Source: Hoeflea marina (lineage in GTDB: Bacteria; Pseudomonadota; Alphaproteobacteria; Rhizobiales; Rhizobiaceae). From it: 64,000 bases of DNA. The number at the start of each line of letters is the position of its first letter. The stretch's first letter is position 1. Shown one piece after another: positions 53,680 through 62,962 of the stretch. A program made the position numbers and the translations under genes. The stretch is from contig NZ_QGTR01000004.1 of the NCBI RefSeq assembly GCF_003182275.1, forward strand, positions 536,166 to 600,165, written 5' to 3'. The notes under the pieces were generated by a model that saw nothing but the letters and a program-made list of their open reading frames with translations, made no database searches and had not been told where the DNA came from.

Positions 53680-54531
53680 ATGACCGCCAGCCAGTCCCCT
53701 ACCCGATTTCCGCGCGACGCACCCAGGCGCCTTGCGCCGGCACTGCTTGCCGGCCTCGCGCTGGCGCTCGCCGGCTGCTCGGCGAGCGACTCGCTGTCGG
53801 GGCTGGAGCCGGTGCGCACGACCACCAGCACGAAGGTCATCGGCACTGCGCGCTTCGGCGACGCCAAGCCGATGGATTTCGGCGCCAATCATCCCGGCCG
53901 CTATCCGGTTCACGGCATCGACGTGTCCAAATACCAGGGCGAGATCGACTGGGAGAAGGTGCGGGCCAACGGCATCGCCTTTGCCTTCATGAAGGCCACC
54001 GAGGGCGGCGACCGCAGCGACGCCCGCTTCGGCCAGTACTGGCGCCAGGCGGGCCAGGCAGGAATCGTCCACGCGCCCTACCATTTCTACTATTTCTGCA
54101 CCCCGGCCGCCCAGCAGGCGGCTTGGTACATCGCCAATGTGCCGCGCGCCAGCGTGAAGATGCCACCGGTCATCGACATGGAATGGAATCCCCAGTCGCC
54201 GAGCTGCAAGCTGCGTCCCGACCCGGAGACCGTGCGCAGCGAAATGCAGATCTGGCTCAATGCGGTGGAGCGGCATTACGGCAAGAAGCCGATCATCTAC
54301 ACCACCGTGGATTTTCACCGCGAGAATCTCAACGGCCATTTCCGCGGCTATCAGTTCTGGTTGAGGTCGGTGGCGGCGCACCCGGAGAAGATCTACCCCA
54401 ACCATCACTGGACCTTCTGGCAGTATACCGGGACCGGCGTGGTGCCGGGAATTGAAGGCGACGCGGACATCAATGTCTTCGGCGGCTCGCAGAAGGCCTG
54501 GCGCGACTGGTTGAAGAAGCACGCCGGCTGA
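53680..54531 (+). CDS. GH25 family lysozyme lipoprotein
   Basis: This 283-residue protein has a lipoprotein signal (LALALAGC, Cys 33) and a glycoside hydrolase 25 domain. GIDVSKYQGEIDWEKV starts the barrel with Asp 81, AFMKATEGGD follows, and the catalytic pair Asp 166 and Glu 168 is in VIDMEWNP. IIYTTVDFHRENL and WQYTGTG complete the signature. GH25 enzymes are muramidases of phages and bacteria. As a lipoprotein it probably acts at the outer or inner membrane on own cell wall. It precedes an MltB-like gene in the same direction. Confidence 0.93.
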   Translation: MTASQSPTRFPRDAPRRLAPALLAGLALALAGCSASDSLSGLEPVRTTTSTKVIGTARFGDAKPMDFGANHPGRYPVHGIDVSKYQGEIDWEKVRANGIAFAFMKATEGGDRSDARFGQYWRQAGQAGIVHAPYHFYYFCTPAAQQAAWYIANVPRASVKMPPVIDMEWNPQSPSCKLRPDPETVRSEMQIWLNAVERHYGKKPIIYTTVDFHRENLNGHFRGYQFWLRSVAAHPEKIYPNHHWTFWQYTGTGVVPGIEGDADINVFGGSQKAWRDWLKKHAG

Positions 54532-54646
54532 TGCGGGATTGGCGACGCGGCGGTCGCAGCACAAGGCGGGCCGGACAAGGGCCGTCACCTCATCATCGCC
54601 ACAAAACTGCGGTGCGCTCTCAACCTCATCAGGAGTAAAAGCCATC

Positions 54647-55834
54647 ATGTCATCCCCGTTCCCACTCGCCCTTCTGCTCGCAAGCCTTGCCGCCACCCCG
54701 GCGCTGGCGCAATCCGCGCCCTGCGGAGGCGACTTTTCTGCTTTCCTCGACGGGGTCAAGGCGGAAGCCGTCGGCATGGGACTGCCGGCCGAGGCCGCCG
54801 ACAAGGCGCTGCGCAATGCTGCCATCGACAGGAAGGTGCTCGCTCGCGACGGCGCCCAGGGCGTGTTCAAGCAGACTTTCCTCGAATTCTCCAAGCGTTC
54901 GGTCAGCGGCGGGCGCATGGGCATCGGCCAGAAGAAGATGCAGCAATATGCCTCCACCTTCGAGCGCGCCGAACGGGACCATGGTGTTCCCGCCGCGGTG
55001 ATCACCGCCTTCTGGGGCCTGGAGACCGACTACGGCGCGGTGCAGGGCGATTTCAACACCATCAACGCGCTGGCGACGTTGTCGCATGACTGCCGCCGAC
55101 CGGAGCTGTTCCGCCCGCAATTGCTGGCCGCCATCGAGATGGTCGCCCATGGCGACCTTGATCCCGCCACCACCACCGGCGCCTGGGCCGGGGAGATCGG
55201 CCAGGTGCAGATGCTGCCGGTCGACATCATCCGGCATGGCAGCGACGGCGACGGCGACGGCCACGTGACGCTGAAGACCAGCTCCGAGGACGCCATCATG
55301 ACGGCGGCGCGCTTCATCGAGAGCCTCGGTTGGCGCCGCGGCGAGCCGTGGATGGTCGAGGTGACGCTGCCCGACGGCGCCTTTCCCTATGAGAAAAGCG
55401 GTCTCGAGGGCACGATGACCGCCGGCGACTGGGAGCAACTCGGCGTCAGCGCGCGTGGCGGCGCTGCATTGCCGGCCGCGCTCAAGGCCGACCTGCTGAT
55501 GCCGCAGGGCCGCAAGGGCCCCGTCTTTCTCGCCTTCCCGAATTTCTCCATCTATCTGGAATGGAACCAGAGCTTCATCTACACCACCTCGGCTGCCTAT
55601 TTCGCCACCCGGCTGGCCGGCGCCCAGCCCTACACCGCCACCAGCCCGGAGCCGGGCCTCGACGATGCGGGCATGAGGGCGCTTCAGGAGAAGCTGGCGG
55701 CTCTCGGCCATGATGTCGGCAAGATCGACGGAATTCTCGGAGGCGGTACCCGCAGCGCTGTGCGCAAGGAGCAGATCCGCCTCGGCCTGCCGGCCGACGG
55801 CTGGCCGACCCCGGCGCTGCTCGCCGGGCTCTGA
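54647..55834 (+). CDS. MltB-family lytic murein transglycosylase
   Basis: This 395-residue protein has a signal peptide (ending near ALAQSAP), an MltB-like SLT domain with the catalytic Glu 126 in FWGLETDYGAVQGD, and GEIGQVQMLPVDIIRHG. A C-terminal peptidoglycan-binding-1 domain follows (LQEKLAALGHDVGKIDGILGGGTRSAVR). It cleaves the glycan to 1,6-anhydro ends in the periplasm. ATG 54647 fits AGGAG 11 bases upstream and the signal peptide. Confidence 0.93.
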   Translation: MSSPFPLALLLASLAATPALAQSAPCGGDFSAFLDGVKAEAVGMGLPAEAADKALRNAAIDRKVLARDGAQGVFKQTFLEFSKRSVSGGRMGIGQKKMQQYASTFERAERDHGVPAAVITAFWGLETDYGAVQGDFNTINALATLSHDCRRPELFRPQLLAAIEMVAHGDLDPATTTGAWAGEIGQVQMLPVDIIRHGSDGDGDGHVTLKTSSEDAIMTAARFIESLGWRRGEPWMVEVTLPDGAFPYEKSGLEGTMTAGDWEQLGVSARGGAALPAALKADLLMPQGRKGPVFLAFPNFSIYLEWNQSFIYTTSAAYFATRLAGAQPYTATSPEPGLDDAGMRALQEKLAALGHDVGKIDGILGGGTRSAVRKEQIRLGLPADGWPTPALLAGL

Positions 55835-55843
55835 CACCGGACC

Positions 55844-56854
55844 TCAGGCGCGCGGGGACAGCACCGCGCGCCTGAGCGCCTCGCCGGAATAACTGCGCGG
55901 TGCCTCCGCCGCGAAGGCGGCCTTCACCAGTTCGATGATCCGGTCGTTGGCCGGCGTGGCGATGCCGTAGCGGCGGCCCAGCGCCGAGATTTCTCCGTTC
56001 AGCCAGTCGATTTCGGAGACGCGTCCGCGCTCGAGGTCGTCAGCCATGGACGAGCGCGCCTCCGCGTCGATCCTGAGCATGCCGGCGGCCAGGCGGACGA
56101 ACAGCCAGTCGGGCAGTTCCAGCACCGGCGCAAGCAGCGCCGGGCCAACCCTGCCGATCCGCGCCGGGCTTATGCCCGCCGCGGCGAGCACGGTCCGCGC
56201 TTCGCGGATGGTCGCCGCCAGAACCTGGCGGTAGGGGCGGATCGACAATTGCCGCTTCAGCGGCAGGCCCGACAGGGCATTGACCGCGTTGTTGAGATTC
56301 TGGATGAGCTTGCCCCACTGCACCGCCCTGATGTCATCGCTGGCATGGGCGGGGAGTCCCGCCGCCAACAGCAGCCGCACGAGCGACTCCCCCGCACCGC
56401 CGGCCTCGATGACGAGATCGCCCTCCGTGCCGCGGTGGAAGCGGCTGGCACCGATCTGCGCCACGTTGAAGCCGACCACGCCCGCCAGCACCGGCCTGCC
56501 GGGCAGACATTGCCGGATGAGGTTGGCGTTGGAGACGCCGTTCTGCAGGCTGACGACGGTCGCCTCCGGCTGGACCACGGAGGCCAGCAGCTCACCCGAC
56601 CGGCGGGTGGCTTCGCTCTTGACGCAGACCAGGATCACCTCGCACCCGCCGAGCGCCGCGGGGTCCTCGGCGAAGTGGAAACTGCCGGGGGCCGCGAGCG
56701 CGCGCCGCCCGTCACGGCCGGTTAGCTCGATGCCGTGTGACAGCCTCGCGCCCATCGCCGCGCGTCCGACCAGCACCGGTGCCGAACCCGACGCCGCCAG
56801 CATGCCGCCGACATGGCAGCCGATCGATCCCGCCCCGAGAATGCCGATCTTCAT
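55844..56854 (-). CDS. 2-dehydropantoate 2-reductase family protein
   Basis: This 336-residue protein has the PanE/ApbA NADPH loop GILGAGSIGCHVGGML at residues 4-19, ILVCVKSEAT, VVSLQNGVSNANLI and the helical C-terminal domain with the Lys of WGKLIQNLNNAVNAL. PanE makes pantoate for coenzyme A; several paralogues in soil bacteria act on other ketoacids. No other pan gene is close, so the exact substrate is open. It is convergent with the transglycosylase gene. Confidence 0.9.
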   Translation of the reverse strand: MKIGILGAGSIGCHVGGMLAASGSAPVLVGRAAMGARLSHGIELTGRDGRRALAAPGSFHFAEDPAALGGCEVILVCVKSEATRRSGELLASVVQPEATVVSLQNGVSNANLIRQCLPGRPVLAGVVGFNVAQIGASRFHRGTEGDLVIEAGGAGESLVRLLLAAGLPAHASDDIRAVQWGKLIQNLNNAVNALSGLPLKRQLSIRPYRQVLAATIREARTVLAAAGISPARIGRVGPALLAPVLELPDWLFVRLAAGMLRIDAEARSSMADDLERGRVSEIDWLNGEISALGRRYGIATPANDRIIELVKAAFAAEAPRSYSGEALRRAVLSPRA

Positions 56855-56912
56855 CCCACCGCAACTCCGCTGTCATCGCCACCGCCGCGCGGGCCCGCCC
56901 AGGTTTCCTGGG

Positions 56913-58550
56913 TCATGCGCCCTCGCCGCCCCTTCCGGCGGCTCGATCCGGCGCCGGCGCGTCATCGGCATCGTCGCCGATTCCAGGCTGCGCCGCGTCG
57001 TTGATCGAGGGCGGCTGCCCGGAATCGGACCCTGTGGTCGAGGCTGGCGCCACGTCGCCAGTTGCCGTCGCAACATGCTCCGTGGTCGGCGCAGTCGCAT
57101 CCGGTGAAGGCGCATCCCCTGCCGCTGCTGTCCGGACCGAAGCGCGCCGGGCCCGGCGCTGGTAGAGGGCGAAACGGGCGGCACGGTAGCGCGCCCGGCT
57201 CCACCAGAACGCCTCCTCGAGGGCTTCGCGGCCGCGCTCGACCTCGCCCAGTTCGTCCTGGTAGGCTTCCGCCAGCGCATGGCGATAGGTGTCGAGGCTT
57301 TCGCTGGCGATGCGCTCGATGCGCTCCATCAGGTTGAACCAGATGGGCGAGGCAAGCAGCGAGATCGCCGTCACGGCGATGGCGAGGCGGTAGATGTCGC
57401 CGCCGAGCGCACCTGAGGCATAGCCGGCGGCAGCAAGCACGAAGGAGAACTCGCCGATCTGCGCCATCGAAAGGCCAGCCAGCAGCGCTGTCTTCGGGTC
57501 CGATCCGGTCAGCCGCAGCAGGAAGATGTTGAGAGAGGTCTTGATGGCGATCACCAGCAGCGCCACCGCCAGCACCAGCAGGATGTTGGACCAGATGTAG
57601 TCGAGATCGATGAGCAGTCCGATGGACAGGAAGAACACCACCAGCAGGATTGACTGGATCGGCTCGATCACCGGGATGACCCGGCTCCTCAGCGTCGAAT
57701 TGCCGACCACGATGCCGGCGAGGAAAGCGCCATAGACCGGCGACAAGCCGGCCAGGCCCGAAATCGAGGCGGCGGCGAAGCACAGCGCCAGCGCGCCCAG
57801 AGCCAGGATGTCGACATTGTCCTCGATCGCCTCGGCGAAGGGAATCCTGATCTTCGGATGGCGGCCGAACCACCACAGCAGCCCGCCGAGCAGCAGCACC
57901 GCCACCACCACCCTGAAGACCACATCGCCCAGATCGAAGCCCTCGCCGCCGAGGCTCGACACCAGGATCAGCATCGGCACCACGGCGAGGTCCTGCGCGA
58001 TCAGCACGCCGACGGCGATCCGCCCTGGCGCGCCGCGCAGCTCGCCCATGCCGTCGAGCATCTTCATCGCCACCACCGTGCTCGAGAGCGCGATGATGAA
58101 GCCGAGGATCAGCGCTTCCGACGGGCTCGCCCGAAGCCAGAGCGCCAGCAGCACCGCAAAAATCATCGACACCACCAGCTGGCCGCCGGCCACCAGCACG
58201 GCCTGCCGCAGCGTGAGCACGAAGGCCTTCACCGAAAGCTCCATGCCGATGAAGAACAGGAGCACCACCACGCCCATCTCGGCCAGCAGCGCCACGCTTT
58301 CCGACGAGGTGATCAGCCCCATTCCGGTGGGACCAAGCACCAGGCCGGCAAGAATGAAGCCGACCAGCGGCGGCTGCCTCAGGCGCATGAAGCCGAGGCC
58401 GAGAAGCGCCGCCACCGCCACGGCGATGGCGATGCCCACCAGAGCGTCGCCATGATGGGCGGACTGCACGGTCGCATCCACCGCTTGTGTGGCCGCCTCG
58501 ACCACACTGCCGGCCGCCTCCGCTGCTTTCGTCGCCAGATCGGTTTCCAT
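56913..58550 (-). CDS. Kef-type CPA2 monovalent cation:proton antiporter
   Basis: This 545-residue protein has about 13 membrane segments. It carries MRLRQPPLVGFILAGLVLGP, the family motif SSTVVAMKMLDG, VGVLIAQDLAVVPMLILV with the functional Asp, and LSMAQIGEFSFVL. The C-terminus lacks a TrkA-N/RCK domain and instead ends in about 70 disordered residues rich in Ala, Asp, Pro and Thr. ATG 58550 has AAGGAGG upstream. It would exchange K+ or Na+ for H+ at the inner membrane. Confidence 0.92.
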   Translation of the reverse strand: METDLATKAAEAAGSVVEAATQAVDATVQSAHHGDALVGIAIAVAVAALLGLGFMRLRQPPLVGFILAGLVLGPTGMGLITSSESVALLAEMGVVVLLFFIGMELSVKAFVLTLRQAVLVAGGQLVVSMIFAVLLALWLRASPSEALILGFIIALSSTVVAMKMLDGMGELRGAPGRIAVGVLIAQDLAVVPMLILVSSLGGEGFDLGDVVFRVVVAVLLLGGLLWWFGRHPKIRIPFAEAIEDNVDILALGALALCFAAASISGLAGLSPVYGAFLAGIVVGNSTLRSRVIPVIEPIQSILLVVFFLSIGLLIDLDYIWSNILLVLAVALLVIAIKTSLNIFLLRLTGSDPKTALLAGLSMAQIGEFSFVLAAAGYASGALGGDIYRLAIAVTAISLLASPIWFNLMERIERIASESLDTYRHALAEAYQDELGEVERGREALEEAFWWSRARYRAARFALYQRRARRASVRTAAAGDAPSPDATAPTTEHVATATGDVAPASTTGSDSGQPPSINDAAQPGIGDDADDAPAPDRAAGRGGEGA

Positions 58551-58682
58551 CCAGTCCTCCTTGCCGGATAAGCCTAGAGGATCGGCTCCGGGCAAGAAAG
58601 GGCGGCGGCCAAATTCGCACCGCCGCCACGGGCTCGGCGGTGGCCGCAGCCGTGGATAAAGGTATCGACGGGGACAAGGCGC

Positions 58683-58746
58683 TTGCCATCATACTAGTAT
58701 GTTAGTATGGAATTTGCATCATGCCGCAAGATATCCGCATGATGCA
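58683..58746 (+). promoter_or_regulatory. TRAP operon promoter with two dyads
   Basis: A 12-bp palindrome CATACTAGTATG (58690-58701) lies in the 17-bp spacer between TTGCCA (58683-58688) and TATGGA (58706-58711). Further down, a perfect 10-bp inverted repeat, TGCATCATGC (58715-58724) and GCATGATGCA (58737-58746), encloses 12 bases; it can be an operator or a leader hairpin. The first dyad is like those bound by GntR/FCD regulators, but no regulator gene is nearby. Confidence 0.65.
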
Positions 58747-58804
58747 GAGGAGCATTGGGAGATGACCTCCGTCGAGGTTGTTGTAGTTTTGGGAGGAACT
58801 ATCC

Positions 58805-59785
58805 GTGAAGATTCAAGATATTGCACTGGCCGCACTGGCAACCACGATGTTGACCGCGACATCCGCCCCGGCGTTTGCAGCGCCAACCACGCTGAAATGG
58901 GCCCATGTCTACGAAGTCAGCGAACCGTACCACACCTGTGCCGTGGCGGCCTCCGATCTTCTGGCGAAGGCGACCGGCGACCGCTACAATATCGAGGTCT
59001 TTCCGGCCTCATCGCTCGGCAAGGAAGTCGACATCAACGAGGGCCTCGGCCTTGGCACGGTGGACATCATCTACACCGGCCAGCTGTTTGCAGGCCGCGC
59101 CTACGGTCCGATCGCCATCGGCGGCGCGCCGTTCATGTTCCGGGATTACGATCACTGGGACAAGTTCCGCAACTCCGAACTCTTTGCCGACATGGCCAAG
59201 GGCTATGAAGACGCCTCCGGCAACCACATCACCTCGATGACCTATTACGGCCAGCGCCACGTCACGTCCAATGTCGAGATCAAGACGCCGGCGGACATGA
59301 AGGGCCTGAAGATCCGCGTGCCCAACGCGCCGCTCTACATGATGTTCCCGATCGCCGTCGAGGCCAATCCGACGCCGATCGCCTTCGCCGAGGTCTATCT
59401 GGCGCTGCAGCAGGGCACAGTGGACGCCCAGGAAAACCCGCTGCCCACGATCCAGGCGAAGAAATTCCACGAGGTGCAGAAATACATCACGCTGACCGGC
59501 CACATCAGCGACGCGCTGATGACCATCGTCGGCGGCCCGACCTGGGGCGGCATGAGCGCCGAAGACCAGGCCGCCCTTGATGGCGTGCTGGATGAGACCG
59601 CCAAGTGTGCCAGCGACCAGATCATCGCGAAGGAAAAGGAACTGGTGCAGTGGTTCAAGGACAACGGCGTCACCGTCAACGAGGTTGACCGCACACCCTT
59701 CCGGGAAGCGACGATGAAGCTGCACAACGGTCCCGACGCCACCTGGGACCAGGAGACCTACGACCGGTTGCAGGCCATCCAGTAA
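58805..59785 (+). CDS. TRAP transporter substrate-binding protein (DctP type)
   Basis: This 326-residue periplasmic protein has a signal peptide cleaved after about residue 26 (APAFAAPTTLKW). The DctP-family blocks SLGKEVDINEGLGLGTVDIIY, ADMKGLKIRVPNAP and the conserved Arg/binding-loop segment AFAEVYLALQQGTVDAQENP are clear. The substrate is a small carboxylate in most members, not predictable here. The start is GTG 58805 after TGGGAGGAA. It is the first gene of a binding protein-DctQ-DctM operon. Confidence 0.94.
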   Translation: MKIQDIALAALATTMLTATSAPAFAAPTTLKWAHVYEVSEPYHTCAVAASDLLAKATGDRYNIEVFPASSLGKEVDINEGLGLGTVDIIYTGQLFAGRAYGPIAIGGAPFMFRDYDHWDKFRNSELFADMAKGYEDASGNHITSMTYYGQRHVTSNVEIKTPADMKGLKIRVPNAPLYMMFPIAVEANPTPIAFAEVYLALQQGTVDAQENPLPTIQAKKFHEVQKYITLTGHISDALMTIVGGPTWGGMSAEDQAALDGVLDETAKCASDQIIAKEKELVQWFKDNGVTVNEVDRTPFREATMKLHNGPDATWDQETYDRLQAIQ

Positions 59786-59854
59786 CCCGGACGGACGCAT
59801 GCGTTGCGCGGCGGCCGGCGGTCGCCGCGTCCCGGTCCCCTCGGAGGTTGCCTG

Positions 59855-60421
59855 ATGTCGAGAGATGACAAGTCCCAAGATGAATCCGCGATCGCCAAGC
59901 TGATCCACGAGGAAGACGAGGACCTGACCGGATTCCAGTGGGATGACGGCCTGGTGCTCGCCGTCTTCTGGTCGCTGGCCTTCGTCGTGTTCCTGCAGTT
60001 CTTCACCCGCTACGTGCTCAACAATTCGCTCGGCTGGACCGAGGAGATCGCCCGCTTCCTGCTGATCGCCGTGACCTTTCTCGGGGCCATCATGGCGGTG
60101 CGGCGCGAGAGCCACATCGCCGTCGAGCTGGCGTTCCGCTGGCTCTCGCGGCCGGTGCGCAAGGCGCTGCAGTATCTCATCGATGTCGTCTCGCTCGTCT
60201 TCTATGCCTTCATGGGCATTCTCTGCACGCAGGTGGCGGGCAAGACCCAGCAGAAGATGGTGTCGATCGATTTTCCGAAATCATCGCTCTACTGGTTCAT
60301 CGCCGCCTGCTTTCTCGCCATGACCATCTATGCGGCGCGCGTCTTGTGGCGCCACGCAAGGACCGGAACGAGCCGGCTGATCGATCCCGAAACCGCCAGG
60401 GCCATCGGCCCGACGCTGTGA
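59855..60421 (+). CDS. TRAP transporter small permease (DctQ type)
   Basis: This 188-residue protein has four membrane segments, with the family motif NNSLGWTEEIARFLLIAVTFLGA and RRESHIAVEL. DctQ is the small subunit that supports the large permease. A 27-residue acidic cytoplasmic N-terminus is seen. ATG 59855 is set by GGAGG eight bases before. It lies 69 bases after dctP. Confidence 0.93.
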   Translation: MSRDDKSQDESAIAKLIHEEDEDLTGFQWDDGLVLAVFWSLAFVVFLQFFTRYVLNNSLGWTEEIARFLLIAVTFLGAIMAVRRESHIAVELAFRWLSRPVRKALQYLIDVVSLVFYAFMGILCTQVAGKTQQKMVSIDFPKSSLYWFIAACFLAMTIYAARVLWRHARTGTSRLIDPETARAIGPTL

Positions 60422-60464
60422 CCCACCGCCCCATCGCCCCCGAGGCCTCGAGCAAAGGCACACC

Positions 60465-61745
60465 ATGCTTCTGACCCTTCTCTTCGTCATGGTTCTCGCG
60501 CTGATCATGCTCGGCGTTCCCGTCGCCATCGCGCTGGCCGGATCGTCGGCGGTGTTCATCCTGCTCGACGGCCACGTGCCCGGGCTTGTCGTCGCCCACC
60601 GGATGATCAACGGCGTGGATTCCTTCCCGTTGCTGGCCGTTCCCTTCTTCATCCTGGCCGGCAACCTGATGAACACCGCCGGCATCACCGAACGCATCTT
60701 CGATTTCGCCAAGGCGCTGATCGGCTGGCTGCCGGGCGGGCTCGGCCATGTCAACATCGGCGCCTCGGTGATCTTCGCCGGCATGTCGGGCGCGGCGGTG
60801 GCCGACGCCGGCGGGCTCGGCGCCATCGAGATCAAGGCAATGCGCGACGCCAACTACGACCCGGGCTTTGCCGTGGGCATCACCGCGGCGTCGTCGACCA
60901 TCGGCCCGATCATCCCGCCGTCGCTGCCGATGGTGATCTACGGCGTCGTCGCCGGCGCCTCCATCGGCCAGCTGTTTGCCGCCGGCTTCATTCCCGGCCT
61001 GTTGATGGCGGTGGCGCTGATGGTCATGGTCGCCTTCTACGCCCACCGCTACAACTATCCCCGTGACCAGGCGTTCCGCGTCTCGGTGCTGGGCCGCGCC
61101 TTCGTCCATGCCTTCCTGTCGCTGATGACCCCGGTGATCATCGTCGGCGGCATTCTCTCGGGCGCCTTCACCCCGACGGAAGCTGCCATCGCCGCCTGCG
61201 CCTGGGCGCTGGTCCTCGGCCTGTTCGTCTACCGCACGCTGACGCTGCGGCGCTTCCTCAAGGTGTCGCTCGACACGATCGAGACCACGGCCGTGGTGCT
61301 GTTCATCGTCGCCGCCGCCTCGATCTTCGCCTGGATCCTGACCTCGAACCGGGTGCCCGAGCATTTCGCGGCCCTCATCCTCGGCGTCTCCGACAATCCG
61401 ATCGTCGTGCTGCTGCTGATCAACCTCATCCTGCTCATCGTCGGCTGCTTCATGGAGACGGTGGCCGCCATCACCATCCTGGTGCCGGTGCTGCTGCCGA
61501 TCGCCGTGCATGTCGGCGTCGACCCGGTGCATTTCGGCGTCATCCTGGTGCTCAACCTGATGATCGGCCTGCTCACCCCGCCCGTCGGCATGGTGCTCTA
61601 CGTGCTGTCGCGCGTCTCCAAGGTGCCCTTCGAGCGCTGCGTCACCGCCACCGCACCGTTCCTGATCCCGCTGTTCGCGGTGCTGATGCTGGTGACCTTC
61701 TTTCCGATCTTCACCATGTGGCTGCCGACGCTGCTCTACCGCTGA
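60465..61745 (+). CDS. TRAP transporter large permease (DctM type)
   Basis: This 426-residue protein with about twelve membrane segments carries PLLAVPFFILAGNLMNTAGIT, MSGAAVADAGGLGAIEIKAM, ASSTIGPIIPPSLPMVIYG and LTPPVGMVLYVLSRVSKV, the DctM hallmarks. It is the sodium-coupled channel of the TRAP system. It ends the operon; no catabolic gene follows, so the substrate pathway is not hinted by neighbours. Confidence 0.95.
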   Translation: MLLTLLFVMVLALIMLGVPVAIALAGSSAVFILLDGHVPGLVVAHRMINGVDSFPLLAVPFFILAGNLMNTAGITERIFDFAKALIGWLPGGLGHVNIGASVIFAGMSGAAVADAGGLGAIEIKAMRDANYDPGFAVGITAASSTIGPIIPPSLPMVIYGVVAGASIGQLFAAGFIPGLLMAVALMVMVAFYAHRYNYPRDQAFRVSVLGRAFVHAFLSLMTPVIIVGGILSGAFTPTEAAIAACAWALVLGLFVYRTLTLRRFLKVSLDTIETTAVVLFIVAAASIFAWILTSNRVPEHFAALILGVSDNPIVVLLLINLILLIVGCFMETVAAITILVPVLLPIAVHVGVDPVHFGVILVLNLMIGLLTPPVGMVLYVLSRVSKVPFERCVTATAPFLIPLFAVLMLVTFFPIFTMWLPTLLYR

Positions 61746-61801
61746 GGCAGTCCCCTGCGGGGGCGACCCGGGCGGTACGGCGGGCGCCGCATGCGCGAGC
61801 C

Positions 61802-62047
61802 CTACAGCCGGTCGAACTCGTCCTTGTCGGTGGGCATAAGCATGACGCCGGTCGCCACCGCGGCAAAGCCGAAGGTGGAGCCGAACGACACCATCAGGAT
61901 GAAGACGGCGGCCACGCGGCTCGACGAGCCGAGCACCAGATCGCCGAACCCGTTGATGTTGAACCAGACGAGCCCGGCGGCAATCAGCCAGCCGACGGCG
62001 ACGCCGAGCCCGGTGTGGAGGAGCAGGAAACGGATCAGCTTCGGCAT
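61802..62047 (-). CDS. Small two-helix membrane protein
   Basis: This 81-residue protein has two membrane segments (about residues 9-30 and 43-70) joined by a short loop, and a charged C-terminus (PTDKDEFDRL). It is not assigned to a named family. ATG 62047 is preferred to 62071 because GGGGA is eight bases upstream. It is convergent with dctM, and 120 bases downstream of the YetF-like gene on the same strand. Confidence 0.75.
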   Translation of the reverse strand: MPKLIRFLLLHTGLGVAVGWLIAAGLVWFNINGFGDLVLGSSSRVAAVFILMVSFGSTFGFAAVATGVMLMPTDKDEFDRL

Positions 62048-62167
62048 CGGCGTGTCCCCGACTGACGGCACGTATGGGCCGCATCGCTTGGCCCCCAGTC
62101 TCGCACGGATCGACTTGCGGCGCCGCGTGACAGATGCGCGCGGACCACGGCCCGCGCCGCGCCCGCC

Positions 62168-62647
62168 TCAGCCCGCCTGGAAGACCGTGAGCGAGCCGTC
62201 GGTTTCCAGGACGACGGAGTGCTGCGCCGACAGTTCCGCCCTGCCGTTCGAGTGCAGCGCCGCGGTGATCTCCTCCTTCGTCACGCGCTCGGCGCGCAGC
62301 GCCCTCTCCTGGTAGACGCCGCGATGGACGAGCAGCGTCGGCCGGCTCTTGATCAGCGCCTGGAAGGGCTCGTGGCGCACGGACAGCCAGGTGATGGTGA
62401 ACTGCAGCGCGATCAGCAGCCCGAGCGCCACCAGTCCCTCGACCAGCGGCACCGACTTGGTGAGGATGATCGTGGCCAGCATGGAGCCGAGGCAGATGGT
62501 GACGATGAAATCGAAGGCGTTGAACTTGCTAAGCGTGCGCTTGCCCGACCCCCGCAGCATGACGATAAGCCCGGCATAGGCGAGCACGCCGGTGACGAGG
62601 ATGCGGCCGATGCCGGCCCAGCTGTCAAAGAAGATCGGATCGTTCAT
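62168..62647 (-). CDS. DUF421 (YetF-like) membrane protein
   Basis: This 159-residue protein has three membrane segments and the DUF421 core: MLRGSGKRTLSKFNAFDFIVTICLGS, then ITWLSVRHEPFQALIKSRPTLLVHRGVYQE. A soluble C-terminal domain includes VTKEEITAALHSNG and ends in VVLETDGSLTVFQ. YetF-type proteins bind in the membrane and are linked with spore or stress physiology in Bacillus; the role in alphaproteobacteria is unknown. GAGG lies five bases before ATG 62647. Confidence 0.9.
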   Translation of the reverse strand: MNDPIFFDSWAGIGRILVTGVLAYAGLIVMLRGSGKRTLSKFNAFDFIVTICLGSMLATIILTKSVPLVEGLVALGLLIALQFTITWLSVRHEPFQALIKSRPTLLVHRGVYQERALRAERVTKEEITAALHSNGRAELSAQHSVVLETDGSLTVFQAG

Positions 62648-62962
62648 GGCGCCTCGCAGACGGGTATCGACCGCGACCCGTTCGGCGGCGCGAAGTCTGT
62701 GTTCACCGCCCGGCAGGGTCACATCCCATTCAATCCGCCTCCGCTGCATTGGTTCCCTTGCGAAGCGAAGGTCGGAGCAGCAATCGTGCCCGCATCGCGG
62801 CACACGACGGTCCGTCATCAAGGGCATGACGGAGATGTCGGTTGCGTTCCGCCGCCTGCGACCGAATTTCGCTCGCGCGGCGAAGCCAGTCAGCCATCCC
62901 CCTTGCCAAATGTCCGGGCTTCCGCTCAACCCGCTGCATGCGTGGTGAGTGGAGACAAGTTC
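62648..62962. other. Intergenic region before the recombinase gene
   Basis: This region of 315 bases holds no supported gene and no clear repeat or att-like direct repeat. It contains the divergent start regions of the YetF-like gene and the recombinase gene. A GGAG nine bases before ATG 62963 is the only clear signal. Confidence 0.5.

Noticed and set aside
60297..62084. Minus-strand open frame of 595 codons
   Set aside because: It is antisense to the TRAP permease genes and is mostly His/Asp/Glu/Arg runs.
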